Source: Spongilla lacustris (lineage: Eukaryota > Porifera > Demospongiae > Spongillida > Spongillidae). From it: 64,000 nt of DNA. Position 1 is the first letter of the stretch; each line of letters starts with the position of its first letter. The position numbers were made by a program, and so were the translations under genes. The stretch spans positions 4,776,788 through 4,840,787 of the forward strand of contig OX442434.1 in assembly GCA_949361645.1 (NCBI GenBank). Reading direction: 5' to 3'. The notes under the pieces were generated by a model, which was given only the letters and a program-made list of their open reading frames with translations, did no database searches and was not told the origin of the DNA. Positions 10,635 through 22,713 of the stretch are shown here, piece by piece.

Positions 10635-13600
10635 ATCTTGATGAATGCTGGGATCCATTCCAGTTTGATTACATTTGTTGCCCTGTTGTTGGCAACTGGA
10701 TGTCTTCTTCTACATGACATCATTAGTTACATCATCAAACCTATCATCTCTGTTCAGTTGACCCACCCCCAAGGTGTGTGTGTGTGTGTAAGGTGTGTGA
10801 TGTTTCTACATGTACACATACACACATGTAAAATGTGGCTCCATAGTCTGACTGTACCATATAGTCTTACCATACCATAGTCTTACCATACCATAGTCTT
10901 ACCATACCATAGTCTTACCATACCATAGTCTTACCATACCATAGTCTTACCATACCATAGTCTTACCATACCATAGTCTTACCATACCATAGTCTTACCA
11001 TACCATAGTCTTACCATACCATAGTCTTACCATACCATAGTCTTACCATACCATAGTCTTACCATACCATAGTCTTACCATACCATAGTCTTACCATACC
11101 ATAGTCTTACCATACCATAGTCTTACCATACCATAGTCTTACCATACCATAGTCTTACCATACCATAGTCTTACCATACCGTAGTCTTACCATACCATAG
11201 TCTTACCATACCATAGTCTTACTCTGGCTTGTCATCCTCATACAGTAGGGGCACCACCACATCGTGTTCTGCTACTACAGTTTATGAATTCTTTGGTCCT
11301 CCACCTTCTGGTTGATGACTACATCAGAGGGGACTACAGTGATGACCCTGAGAACCATATTCTGCTGCCTCCATTTGTGAGACACTTCCTGCAAGCAAAG
11401 TGCAGAGACCTGGACTTCAATTACATTGTGTCATTGGTCAAGGTACATGTACATGTAATTGCACTTTGATTGTCTTTACATGCACATCTAAATACATGTA
11501 CAACCGTGTACATAAGAAAAACCCTTATTATGTTTCAAAATTGATACTATTCAACATATAAATAGCTTTTGCATTCCCATATGCACTACAAGAGAGTTTA
11601 GAGTACTTGAATGGTTAGACGTTTTCCAAAAATTGTTGACATTGGTCATTTTGGCAATAAACAGGGTTGCAGAATAACAAAGTCCATTCAACCGTCGGTA
11701 TCATAGCTGCCATTGAAACATACTGATCTTCAGATACACATAAGATTCAAATTATACTGAGGAGGGTGAGGAACAAGCAGCATCCAATCTACAGAAACAC
11801 CGACTATCAAGAATGAGAGTACATGTACAAAATCTCCATCCGCAGAAATGCTAGTTTCACCAGCAGTGAAACTTGTTTACAGCAACTCAGCTGTGCGTGG
11901 TTGAATAATACCAAAGATTTATGGTGAAGCTTATAGTGATATACATGTACATGTACATGTGGGTACCCATGCAGGATTTAACCTGCTGATGTTTCCTTGT
12001 ACCTATACACGCACAGAATCCAATTCACGAATAAGGCAGGTAATAGCAGGAACCAAACAGGGTTGCCACCATGCATGACTTCTTGTTTTTTAGCTCCACT
12101 GCTTACACATGTACATACATGTAGTGTATTATCAAACGTGGTCTAATAAAACCACTCCTCCCCCTCTTGTTCTAATGAAGGAAAGCCATTCGAATATGAC
12201 AGTTTACCTTACAAATTTACATGTACATTTCAAATAGACATGTTGTGCATGTACATGTACACTTGTATACATGTACAGTATTCTGCAGTGCTCAATTTGT
12301 ACATGTATATGGTTATGGAATGATCCATGTTTGCAGCCACATTGCAACATGTGCCTGGGAGGGAGCGCCTTCTGTCCCTCACTATAGGACCATTGTTATT
12401 GGCTGCAGGACCTGTTTCGGATCAGTCAGCCTGCTTCCAGAAGTGGAGCCATTGGTAGCATGAAGATGGGAATGCAGGTCCTGGTGCAGTCCAGCAGTGA
12501 TGGGGGAGAGGCCGTGCTGGACAGGGTTAAGGTGGTCTTGGAGTCCCTGGCTACCCAGAGCTGGGTGAGGGAGAAGTGTATGCAGCACAAAGTCCACATT
12601 ATGGACAAGGACAAGCTGGGAGACACCAGTCTTACACCGGCACAGGTGGGTGGGTCATGGCTGGGTATACAGTATTGATTGTATTTATCGCTGTCAAGTT
12701 TGTATCATTGTAGCATTTCAGCTAAGTAATGTGTGTGTGTGTGTGTTGGATGTGTGTGTGTGTGCAGGCTCAGTATCTACTGAACTTATTGAGCCCATAT
12801 AGGGCCAACAAAGCATCATTTCCATCAGGAATTTCTGGCCTCCCGTATGTCACAGACAGCAGTGCTGTAGTGGAAGACATCCTTAAGGTAAAAATACGTG
12901 TAGCTATTTAAGGTGTGGCTAATATGGTTAATGAATGCTACTGTAGGTGTGGCCAATGTACATGTACATGTATGCTGGGGTAAGGTACAGTGTACTGTAG
13001 GCAATGTCTTCTGCATCACATTGTGTACATTGTATAATGACTTATCCCAATCTGGTTTATTTTGGAGGCAATAGCTAGGGTTTGTGAAAAGACGGTATTG
13101 GTTTGTATCTAGTACAGACTCTGAAGGTACACAATTACATGTATGGCCTCTATACAAATACATATACAATTGTATGTACATGTACAGTGTACTTTGAATT
13201 ATTTGTTTACAGGGTATGATTTAATCACTTCATGTGCATGTGATCATCCTCCATTATAGAACTTGGATCAGTGGACTCTCCGTAATGCCTTGCTGCAAAT
13301 CAATGTTCAGATATCACAGGCCTCCTCTGCGAATGCCCGCACTACTCTCATGGATAATTTGGCTGGACAGGTGATACGTGTCTTTGAGGACTCATGTGGC
13401 GATGAGTGGTTGGGTCAGACCATTGAAAGCTGTATAGAAGGTGGTGATGGAGCATACAGGTACATGTACATGTAAAAGTCCACCCAGATCAATGGCAAAT
13501 ACATGTACAGTGGAACTCCTCTAATGCGGACACTAGTGGGACCACCCTCAAGTGTCCTGTTTATTGAGGTGTCCGTATCTCAGGGAGTCTGCATTCCACT

Positions 13601-16600
13601 GTATTTTGAATGCATACACTCTACACGATGTTACCCTTAGCCTAGGCCTATACCACTACATACATGTACATATGTACATGTAGATAGTAATGTTCATTGC
13701 CGACAGTATCCCGATAACAATAATTACTATGGGCAGGGGCATCACTACGAATGTAGTATAGGCCTATGACACATTTTACATTAGCCGAGCACATTAGAAG
13801 ACCTATTTTGGAGTGAGCAGATAGATGACCTGTTGTGCAGAGAGCTGAGAGACTGCGACATACTTAGTCATACAATGTATGTGGGATCAAGGGCAAGTGA
13901 AATGTACTGATGTACTTGTAGGTATGTATTTCTTGTCCCTAGTCCTTCGTACATCGAAGGATAACGAAATGCGTCTGGCTTGCGAGACTAAGAGATGATC
14001 TATTGTTCAAGTTATTACATGATTGAAGTGTGAACTCGGATTATGACATCATAGCATGTCCACTTTTGTATTGTGTAACAACAGATAGCGCACTATGTAG
14101 TGTCTGGATTATGGAATATCGAGGTGTTCACAATTCAGGGGTGTAAGTTAGTGCATTTTCAATGTAAGTTGTTTGGGACCTAGAGATAGTATCCTGTTTA
14201 TCGAGGTGTCCATATCTCAGGGGGTCCGCATTTTGAGGTTCCACTGAATGTACATGTACATGTACATGTAGGTTATAGACAAAATGGAGGAGAACCAGTG
14301 CTAATACTATCCAGGATAGGCCTATCCACCCCCTTACGTGTACACGTACATGTACATGTACATGTAATAGGTGCTGTAGGCTATCATTCACCATTTAGCT
14401 TACATGTACATGTACATGTACATGTAATAGGTGCTGTAGGCTATCATTCACCATTTAGCTTACATGTACATGTACAAGTACTTTTTGGGGAGTGGTAGGG
14501 GAGGGTATGATGGATTTACCTTTTGGCTTGTAAATTTTTGCCCGGGAAAACTTGCATACATGTACATGTAGCTGCACTGTTTAATCCCTTGCCTATGTAT
14601 CTACTGTCAGCTTCCTTCTCACCACCTTCACTTAATGTGTAATTCTTTGTATCCATCCATTGCTCTGTCCCAACCCCCCAAAACAACACAACTCACTTTT
14701 GTCCCTCTCACCTCTTCTTTCTTACAGCCCTCACGTCTGGTTAGTGACTCCACTCATATCTCAGCTACCACCTCTTGTGTTGGGACGTGTACTAAAGGGT
14801 GCTGGTGTGGTCCTGGGACAGGGACAGTGGTGGAATCCTGAGACCCAGGAGAAGAGAAGGTCCACTAGAGCGACTAGGTGCGTATGGCTCTGTTCATATT
14901 ACACAGGGTGCTACTTGTTTTGGGGATTGACCAATTTGTTTTAATACCTAGGTACATGCCACATTAATTCCTGGATTTGCATATTGTACACAACTCACAT
15001 CCTTCATTCTATTCTACATTGTACCTCAATTATTCATCACTGTTTTCTATTTTGTTTCCTTGTTTAGTGGTGTTGTACAGGCCAAAACAGGCCTTCAGTG
15101 GCAGCAGCCATTTTTAGAACTGGTTTTAGCTTGTATGCGAGTTCAAGGCACTACACACGAAGAGCTCTTGGGTCCATTGAAATCACAGTTGTCTAACTTC
15201 TTAGCTGTGTTTGAGAAGGTTAGCTATGTGTTCTACATGTACATGTATATGTACATTTGGTGTAGACATACATACATGTGCATGTACACACTGGACATAT
15301 ACCTACATGTATCCCACCACCTACATGTACATGTACATGTACATGTAGTTTTGTCTTATAAAGATCTAAACCGAAGTGAATTTTTAGCCCTAAATTGACG
15401 CTTTTGAACTCATACATGTACATTGTTAGTACATGTATGTTTTTTTAAATGACAAGTAGCTGTTCCTTTGTCAATCCCACCAGGGCCCTTGCTATCACCA
15501 TAGCTAATGATGTCAGGATATACATGTACCTGATGCTACAGGGATCCAGCAAATGCTTCTATTTTACCATTTCACTGCATTGTACAAATTGTACGAAAAA
15601 TTCAGTTCATTTGCAGTACACAGTAATTCATAACTACATTGTACATGTCCAATTGTCCTGATTATTGAGGTATCCGTGTTTCAGGGGTTGGAACATAGTA
15701 TCATTACAATGACTATTAATATAAAGATGGCAAGTGTAATCTACATGTAAAAAATGTTTTGAAAAGGTACGGGTACAATACAGCATAATTAATCCCACAG
15801 TCAAACCTTACTGCTAGCTTGTGTACCGCTATATATAAATATATACAGGGTGTTTCACAATCAAGGAAAATTGTAATTAACCACAAGCAGTGAATTAATT
15901 AACGTAGTTGATAAATGCTCCATTAACATGAGCTTAAATGTTGATGTGTAAACAAACTAAATATTAATTTTTTAATAAATTCAAAAAAATTAAATTAACG
16001 AAAACGAATTAATAGCACCTAATTAAAACATACCATTTTAGGGGCATCCAAAAGCTCCAACATTTCCTTGAATTCTAAAACTATCAACTTGGCCGAATTT
16101 ATTCAAACCACTAAATCAAGATACAATGGCACCTAAATCAAGTACATTGCAGATTTCAATCTTGAATACAGTAACTTCTAAATGGAAGCAGTCAATTAAG
16201 TACAGTTTGCAGCTTTTAACTAACCACCAACCCTACATTTATTAATATTAATAATATTTAATTGAAATGAAAAGGGGTCTGGGGACTTTTATCAACATTA
16301 ATTAACCATTAAATATTTTATTAATTTTATTTCACCAGCATGTCTACTTTTGCTGTTAGAAATTTCAATAACAATCACCAGTTAATTAACTGCTTTTAGT
16401 TAAGTTATAAACAATTTTCCTTGATTGTGAAACACCCTGTATATATACCAACACCTTTGCTCTTCTGTGCTTCTGTTGTAACTTTCTATTTCTTAGCAAG
16501 AGGCAAGTCATTTCTCTTAGGCTTAATAGTCATGCATTACAAAACTTCTTTAGTCTCGAGATATGTGATTGAGGCAAACAGCTATAAATATTAAATGCAC

Positions 16601-19501
16601 TTTTAATAGAATTAACAGTAAGCAATGCCGTATACGTACATGTACATGTAAGCATTTCTGTCAATTGACTTATTGTTCTTGAGGCTTGAGCACACTGTAT
16701 ATTTTTAATGTATTTTTACAACTATTACTTTATACAAATATCAGTCTACTATCAGTATATGGGTGTGAACCCGAATAATGACATCATAGCATGTCTGCTT
16801 TTCGGGGTATTTTTGTATTTTGTAACAGCGGATGCGCACTACGTAGTGTCCGTATTACGGTGTTCTATATTCAGGGGAATAAGTTAGTGCATTTTCAACG
16901 TACATGTACTGTAAGTTGTTTGGGACCTAGAGATAGCCTGTTTATCGAGGTGTCCGGATTATTTCAGGGAGTCTGCATTTTGGGGTTCCACTGTACATAG
17001 TTTTTTGCAGCCACGTGTCAAACAAGGCCATGCTAACATACTCAGCATCCTTTTAACCAAAAAATCTGTCTCCGCTAGATCATATTCCATACCTATCCTC
17101 CCTCCACTGTTACTGAAGCAGAGTTATAACCGATCTCTTGCGTATCAGGTGCAAGCACCTGATAATCAAATTTTAGTGTTACGTTTTCAAATGTGCATGA
17201 TGATTGTAAAAATCTAGTGATTGTAATGTTTCATGTGTATTTCACTACTTACATGTAGGAAGGCATGCCTAGTGATGAACAGAGCAAGACAATTCTTTAT
17301 GCAGCTCTGAAGCTACGTCTCAGTCTGGTTGGTTCCATGTTGGTCTCAATCAGTACCAATGAGGCTAGTACCCTGGACTGGGTACCTCTTATTATGCAGC
17401 TGCTGTGCTCAGGGGCTGTGGACAGACAACCAGACTGCAGGTAAATAATCTTGCATTGAAAAACTCTGTATTGTGAAAGGTAGACTGTATAAATAATATT
17501 TGCATGCAAGTGGTGTACATGTACATGTATTCCACAGCAGCTTATTAAACAACACTTTCAGCTTAAGTCCTCATTTATAGCTACACATGTACTGAAGCTA
17601 TGCAGTTCGTGTGTTATGTGTACACATTTTTCACACTCTGACTGAAGGTTGACCTTTACATTTGTACATCATATTGAAAAGAGAAAAAAGTTGCCATTGA
17701 ACCAATAATCAATTAGTCTCTGGTTTTGCAAATAATCAATAAATTGCTTGTCCTACATGTATGATGACAAATGTTTGCAGCTTGTCTTTCTGGGGTTGGG
17801 GGCATCAAATTGATTACTGATCCTTCCATCTGTGTCTGCTGGATTTTATTCCTTACCTATTCTCCCTCCACTGTCTACAGTGAGCTATTCACAAATGCTC
17901 TCGACATGTTGAGTACACTGCTGTCTACACTTCCCTTTGACTTTTACATTTGCTTCTCATCTGGAGGTGAAGATGGCAAAAAGACATATGCTTCATGTGT
18001 TAAGAGACTCAAGTCTGAACTGTCTAATATTAAGTCAGTGTATGGGAATGAGATACGCCAGTTGTTCCCTCTCACTCCCAAACCATGTGAAGTGATTACT
18101 GTAAGGACACCAGTCCCACAACCAAAAGGAAGCCCTCAGTCGGAGAAAGTCAGAGTGAGCATTTTTATTTCTGTGTATATACAGTTGTGAAAGGAAATAG
18201 TCAAAACCTGGGTGACTAAATAAAATCCCGGATTTTTGTGTGAATATATTTTTTGCATACTACTCAACAGAATGTATAGTACATGTAAGTGCAATTTATA
18301 TTCAGGAATAGCATGTGAAGTGCAATAACCCTCTCTGTAAGAATTCCATTCATCTCTAGCTACATGTTGTATGCTTAAAAATTGGTGCTTACATACATGT
18401 ACAGTACTTACATGTACATACTGTTACTACTGATGTGTTCAGATCATTAATCTGTAGTCTATTTGTAAGAAGAAAAAAAAGAGATACAGTTCATCCACAT
18501 TTTCCTGTTCAATTCAATTTTTTATTAAATTTTTACGTTTACAGTGTTTTTTGATGATGCAATTAATACTGTAGGGGCTGAGGGTGCAGGACACCAAAGA
18601 GGTGTCTTCCTGGGACGTCCTAGAGGGTGTTAAGAACACTGGGCCTCTCATGTTATCATGGTTTGGAGCAGTAAGGATGAAGAAACGTATGCTCAAGTAT
18701 GAGGAGCAGTGGAAGATGGTAAGACTCCACACTCATCAGAAGGACAAACCCCACAAGTCCCACTTTGTTAGTCTCCCCGATATCAACGCTGTGACCTCAG
18801 CAGAAGGGACTCAAGATGCAGAAGCCACCGCACAGGGACAGGAAGAGGAGGCCAAGATGGATGCAGACCCTGGGAAACAGGTGCCCATGAACAGTGGCTT
18901 GCAAGATGCTAACACAGCCTCCAAGTTGAAACAGACTGCTGCTATGCCTGGAGGAGTTACTCCCCTCACACCATCCATGCCCAACAGTGGCACTGTCATG
19001 TCTAGGTTCCCCAATCGACCCCCCATGATGATGAGGGGTGGTCTGCAGGGCCCCTTCAGTACAGGCGCGGTGCCCAGGGCACAGCTGGTTAGAACCCTGC
19101 AGAATGTCCGTGCAATGAATCAGCAGCAACAGCAACAGCAGCAGCAAAACCAATTGTTCCTGCAGCAGCCAGTCCAGCCAAATTCTGCAATGTTCCCACC
19201 ACCGCAGATGGAACTGTACAGGCAGCAGCAACAGCAGCAGTTAATGAGACAGAGAATGCTGATGAGGCAACAGCAGTACCAATTCCGCCCATCGATGAGG
19301 ATGGTTGCCCCCCAGGGGGCTACACCAATGCAGCTGCAGCAGCAGTTGATGGGTCAGCAGGGGGGATTCCCACCCCTAGGTGGGCAACAGCAGCCACCAC
19401 CTACACACCAGCAGGGGATGATGATGAGACAACAGCCTGCTGGACAGTTTACTGGTCCACAGCAACCTGCTCCCGGGTTTATGCCGGGAAGGATGTTTTA
19501 G
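10635..19501 (+). CDS. MED12: Mediator complex subunit 12, 3' ten exons
   Basis: MED12 is a subunit of the Mediator CDK8 kinase module (with CycC and MED13), which regulates RNA polymerase II in the nucleus. Ten exons with GT/AG borders and matching phases: 10635-10773, 11246-11442, 12409-12645, 12768-12887, 13260-13459, 14728-14877, 15068-15218, 17259-17440, 17881-18154, 18575-19501. Diagnostic stretches shared with animal MED12: TQSWVREKCMQ, ILKNLDQWTLRNALLQ, VWLVTPLISQLPPLVLGRVL, QQPFLELVLACM, AALKLRLSLVG, NELFTNALDMLSTLL, VRQLFP-like IRQLFPLTPKPCEVIT, and SSWDVLEGVKNTGPLMLSWF followed by GAVRM. The tail is Gln/Met/Pro-rich with short poly-Q runs (about 19120-19280), like the C-terminal Q-rich part of vertebrate MED12 but shorter. 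The N-terminal part (Med12 and LCEWAV domains) is not recognisable upstream, so the gene is incomplete here. Exons 1-5 of this list are duplicated in inverted orientation at 34.7-37.7 kb. Confidence 0.93.
10845..11222 (+). repeat. 16 bp minisatellite in a MED12 intron
   Basis: About 22-23 near-perfect tandem copies of the unit ATAGTCTTACCATACC between the first two MED12 exons of the window. The array ends just before the splice acceptor of the exon starting at 11246. One variant unit (GTAGTC...) sits near the 3' end. The corresponding array in the inverted copy A' (about 37440-37515) has only about four units and includes the same variant, so array length changed after the duplication. Confidence 0.97.
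13508..13601. mobile_element. 94 bp MITE-like repeat with CAGTGGAA ends
   Basis: Starts CAGTGGAACTCCTCTAATGC and ends with GCATTCCACTG, flanked by TA on both sides (13506-13507, 13602-13603). It lies in a MED12 intron and also appears in A' (about 34523-34617). Its inner part (a GAGGTGTCCGTATCTCAGGG-like stretch) is shared with the larger repeats at 14029-14247 and 16763-16994. Confidence 0.6.
14029..14247 (+). repeat. Dispersed ~225 bp repeat, copy 1
   Basis: This stretch and 16763-16994 align over their whole length: both begin GTGTGAAC, share ATGACATCATAGCATGTC, AAGTTAGTGCATTTTCAA and TTGTTTGGGACCTAGAGATA, and end GGTTCCACTG. Both lie in MED12 introns in the same orientation. The GGTTCCACTG end matches the terminal motif of the CAGTGGAA MITE group, so this is probably a partial or diverged member. 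Confidence 0.65.
14341..14476 (+). repeat. 60 bp tandem duplication with ACATGT runs
   Basis: Two copies of a 60 bp unit (14341-14400, 14401-14460; one small difference) plus the start of a third. Each unit begins with several ACATGT units and continues AATAGGTGCTGTAGGCTATC. It lies in a MED12 intron. ACATGT runs of this kind are spread through all non-coding parts of the first 18 kb. Confidence 0.9.
15846..16439. mobile_element. 594 bp MITE, 29 bp TIRs, TA target site
   Basis: The left end begins CAGGGTGTTTCACAATCAAG, and the right end is the exact reverse complement over about 29 bp (ending GTGAAACACCCTG). TA flanks are at 15844-15845 and 16440-16441, inside TATATA sequence. The interior is very AT-rich without an ORF. 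It lies in a MED12 intron. Tc1/mariner-type by target site. Confidence 0.85.
16763..16994 (+). repeat. Dispersed ~225 bp repeat, copy 2
   Basis: Second copy of the repeat at 14029-14247, in the same orientation and also in a MED12 intron. It is followed directly by GTA after the CCACTG end, the expected TA flank of the CAGTGGAA group. Confidence 0.65.
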
Positions 19502-19770
19502 CAGTTTCGATCCAGCAATTGTGCATTTCATATACATCTTGATTTTCAGCATGATGTATAATTATATTAGACCTACTTTCAGTTTTCAGCACGGTGTCAC
19601 CACGCAAAATGACCCCCTGTTACAATTTGTCTCTGGTACATTATGTACATTATAAATACCACTGAGATTTATTACAGAATTGTTTTTAAATACGGGGTCT
19701 TAAAAAGTGTGCGATTACTTTTGTATGTACACTTTGTACATTTGGAGGTGCATGATAGCAAGTAATGCAG

Positions 19771-19776
19771 AATAAA
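19771..19776 (+). terminator. Poly(A) signal of MED12
   Basis: AATAAA lies about 270 bp after the MED12 stop codon. It is the first canonical hexamer on the plus strand after the gene that I noticed, so it likely defines the 3' end. Confidence 0.55.
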
Positions 19777-19799
19777 GAATATTTAATTTGAACCGTAAG

Positions 19800-22570
19800 T
19801 GGTTGTTTTGAAAAGTATTGAATTCAAATATATAAAAAATGGACCAATGCAAAGGTTTTCATCCTTTATGGGTGAAATCAAATGGGGGAGGTGGATGTAT
19901 GTGACATCCCTAAACAGAGGGGAGGAACTTGTATGTTCAGTAGAGCATCGTTAGTGCAGTCACACAGCCTGATTAAATTTATATGCATTCATGCATCCTC
20001 AAAACCTTTCCATCACATGTTAACCTTCTAATGATTTCTCAGCAAAACTTAGATAACACTTTTTTAAATGGCCTATACAATATACCAGAGTTTCACAAGT
20101 ATTTTTCTAGCATGAAATAGTCACAGTAACTTTCAAATCTCTGAAATAACAGACCTGTGATTCCAAATATTGGTTGGTGACCATTCTTAAAAGGTCTGTT
20201 TCCCTGAATACTGGTAGTATGAGAAACAAACGCTGTCTCGTTCTTCTTTCCAGGTGCGCGCTTGGTCACTGAGTCACACCTACATGTATTTAACTGCATG
20301 TGCTAGTGCATCTCTGAACTAGCCCTTAAAAGCAGAGAGAAACCAAACTCTCAGTCGCAATGATATGCACCCTTTCCAAGCTAAAGATTTAAATACACTG
20401 CATGCACATCATGTGCATGGTGTATCCTCTGTAGCCAGCTGCAGTAGCCTTACCTTATTAGAGGTCAAGGTTGAGTGGAGCATAAGGTCCTATAGGTTTT
20501 GGGACCATGTACTTTTGTGGGGTTTGGCAGAAATTTCAGTAGAGATAATCCTAATTAAATAACACTGCATGAAACATCCCTGAACTAAGAAAGTGGTTAT
20601 TAAACTTTTTAATCGACACAAAAATAATTATACACATGCACATCTACCATGCATAAATAAGGTCACATGGCTACCAATAACTATGGCATATATGTATCTT
20701 ATAGTTGCATGATATAGCTGTAATTGTTCACTTGGCTCACATGCACCAACTATGGGAAGGAAGACACATGTCTTTGATCATTATATTCTTGTGTGGAGAC
20801 TAAGAGGTTTACATTGCATTGTGGAATTGAATATTTCTGCACTATCATAATTAATTTCCCATACCTATCACTTCACACATCATGTCTCTCTACTGCACTG
20901 AGCAACCTCCACATTCATATCACAGCATTATCATTATTCACTGCCATGACCAACACTGCCAACATCACTTCTCCTGCCACTACCGTCATAACCTCCCTCC
21001 ATACATTCCTTGCAATGGTAATTGTATAATTATATTGGGTGAGTTTACTACTCGAGTATGTTCCCAGCTGGACCCACCTTGGGTTACTGGTACAGTCTGT
21101 AAATGACCCCGGTGCCACTATATTGTGAGGGCGGGGCACTCACTAAGGAAAGGAAAAGAGAAGGAAACTTCTTCATTGCTTCATGAAAGCATCACTATTA
21201 ATAATGGCTCAAGTTTATCATCTTGCCCAATGGCACCATTTGATGATCCTGCGAACAGGAGGCAAAGTGAATGTACAGGCAACGCATTTTCAAGTATACA
21301 ACAAACCTTTGCTCTTCATATATACCACTACCACTAATGCAACCAGTGCTAGTATCAGTCAGTGGTTCTCCAACTCCTACTGCCACTCCAATAGCAACAC
21401 TGCTGCTAGCAGCTACTGGTGGCATACTTCAAATTAATATAACTGGCAATATTATTATTAAATACGTATATTCAAAATGAATACATTATCAAGTTTCTTC
21501 ATAATGATTCATTAATTATCAGCAATAAGTCTCATACATATGTCTTTTCCAAGTTATATTCCATCCTTAATAGCTTGGTTTGTTAACAATAATATGTAAA
21601 ATGCGCATCATTAAGACTTAGAAATAATGCCCCTTGCTTTGGCCCTGATTAATGATAGGTTCAATCTTCTAAAATGCCTCAATAATTTTGAGGTAGAAAT
21701 GTGGATGACCGACGTGATCATGAGAAGTACTACTTGCCCCCCTAGCACTCAATGAGAGGAGAACAGTAAACCAAAGGCAGCAGGCTTTCCTCGATTCCAG
21801 TCAGTGTTGTTCTAAGATATTAGCTGGTCATGATTGAGCGATATCAGCACTGAGCCTTAAGCCTACTTCTAAGTACTCCAACCCAAAAATGGGCAGACTC
21901 CAAAATAAAGTCTCTAATTTTGTTATGACAAGATGTAGCATCTCTGTCACGGCTCCCTATATTGCTCGCAGTACGGCAACTCCAGTAACAACCTCAGTAT
22001 GAAATGAACCGAGCTTAAAAACTTTACATGCACCCCTTTTACATACAATTCAAGGTGGTAAACAACACGAGTGAGTCATATGCATGCATGAAAGCATGAA
22101 AGGCCTTAATGATATCAAGGTCACATATTGGGACAGAGTTGACTCATGTCCTTATTAGCGACCATTCAATAGCAACATGGAATTTTGGGGGTCAAGATGG
22201 ATGCCTAACTACTCAGGAGTGACTAAGAACTGTGCCGACGTATGTGGGGCTGATACAGAGAGCAATCTTGACCAATGCATGTAGCCCTGGCACGGTAAGG
22301 TAGAGAACAAGGTCCTGGAGTGCCATTGTGCGTGCCTAGCATGATGTTCCTTTTTATTTTATTTTACAGAGCACATGATAAAATCATAATCAACTCATAT
22401 CTGGAATTATGGTTGCTATGCCATTATGAGAAGTTGTTTTAGACGTTTGTGCCTTTTTGCAATCTATTGGTGTTCAGACTCGGAGTGGAAGGTGCCTGAT
22501 CGTTATGGATGGTAAACACACTCAGAAAGGAGGATGTAGTAGTGTAGTGGAATTTTTATTATGCATGCCC
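19800..22570. other. Gene-free interval between MED12 and the receptor cluster
   Basis: No ORF with a recognisable domain on either strand. The sequence is AT-rich, nearly free of long ACATGT runs compared with the MED12 introns, and shows no clear repeat pair with the rest of the window. Confidence 0.4.
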
Positions 22571-22576
22571 TGGGGG

Positions 22577-22620
22577 AAGGGGGGGGGGGGGGGGGGGTGG
22601 GGGGGGGGGGGGGGGGGGGT
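22577..22620 (+). repeat. Poly-G tract just upstream of receptor 1
   Basis: A run of G broken by two T residues, about 95 bp before the ATG at 22714. The frame through it is open (Gly codons), which artificially extends the receptor ORF upstream to 22561. Similar G/C homopolymers occur at about 3362, 35972 (within A'), 49558, 50230 and 60131. Confidence 0.9.
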
Positions 22621-22713
22621 ATTTTTGGAATTATTAGATTTATTAAGCTGCCCGGAAATTTAGTCCTACGGCCGTACGGCAACGCTCGACTGCTACAGCT
22701 ACGTATTGCATCA

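Larger units (their letters stand above)
7659..13713 (+). repeat. Segmental duplication block A (source copy, contains MED12 exons)
   Basis: This 6.05 kb stretch matches 34411-38912 in inverted orientation at very high identity, across exons, introns and intergenic DNA. The left break lies inside the Harbinger-like element and the right break at CAGTATCCCG (13713), in a MED12 intron. The main length differences are about 1.8 kb at 8379-10190 absent from A', the 16 bp minisatellite (long here, short in A'), and about 0.55 kb present only in A' (roughly 36.51-37.09 kb). Confidence 0.9.

Noticed and set aside
10885..11222. Possible CRISPR-like array (regular short repeats)
   Set aside because: The 16 bp units are directly adjacent without unique spacers, and the DNA is animal: a minisatellite.
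14298..15423. ORFs rich in His-Val / Tyr-Met dipeptides
   Set aside because: Direct translations of (ACATGT)n runs.
18797..19292. Minus-strand ORFs of 67-144 codons (Leu- or Ala-rich)
   Set aside because: They are shadows of the Gln-rich MED12 tail (CAG repeats read in other frames).
22561..22713. Upstream extension of the receptor 1 reading frame through a Gly-rich stretch
   Set aside because: It only reads a poly-G tract; the other three receptors start a few residues before the first membrane segment, which fits the ATG at 22714.
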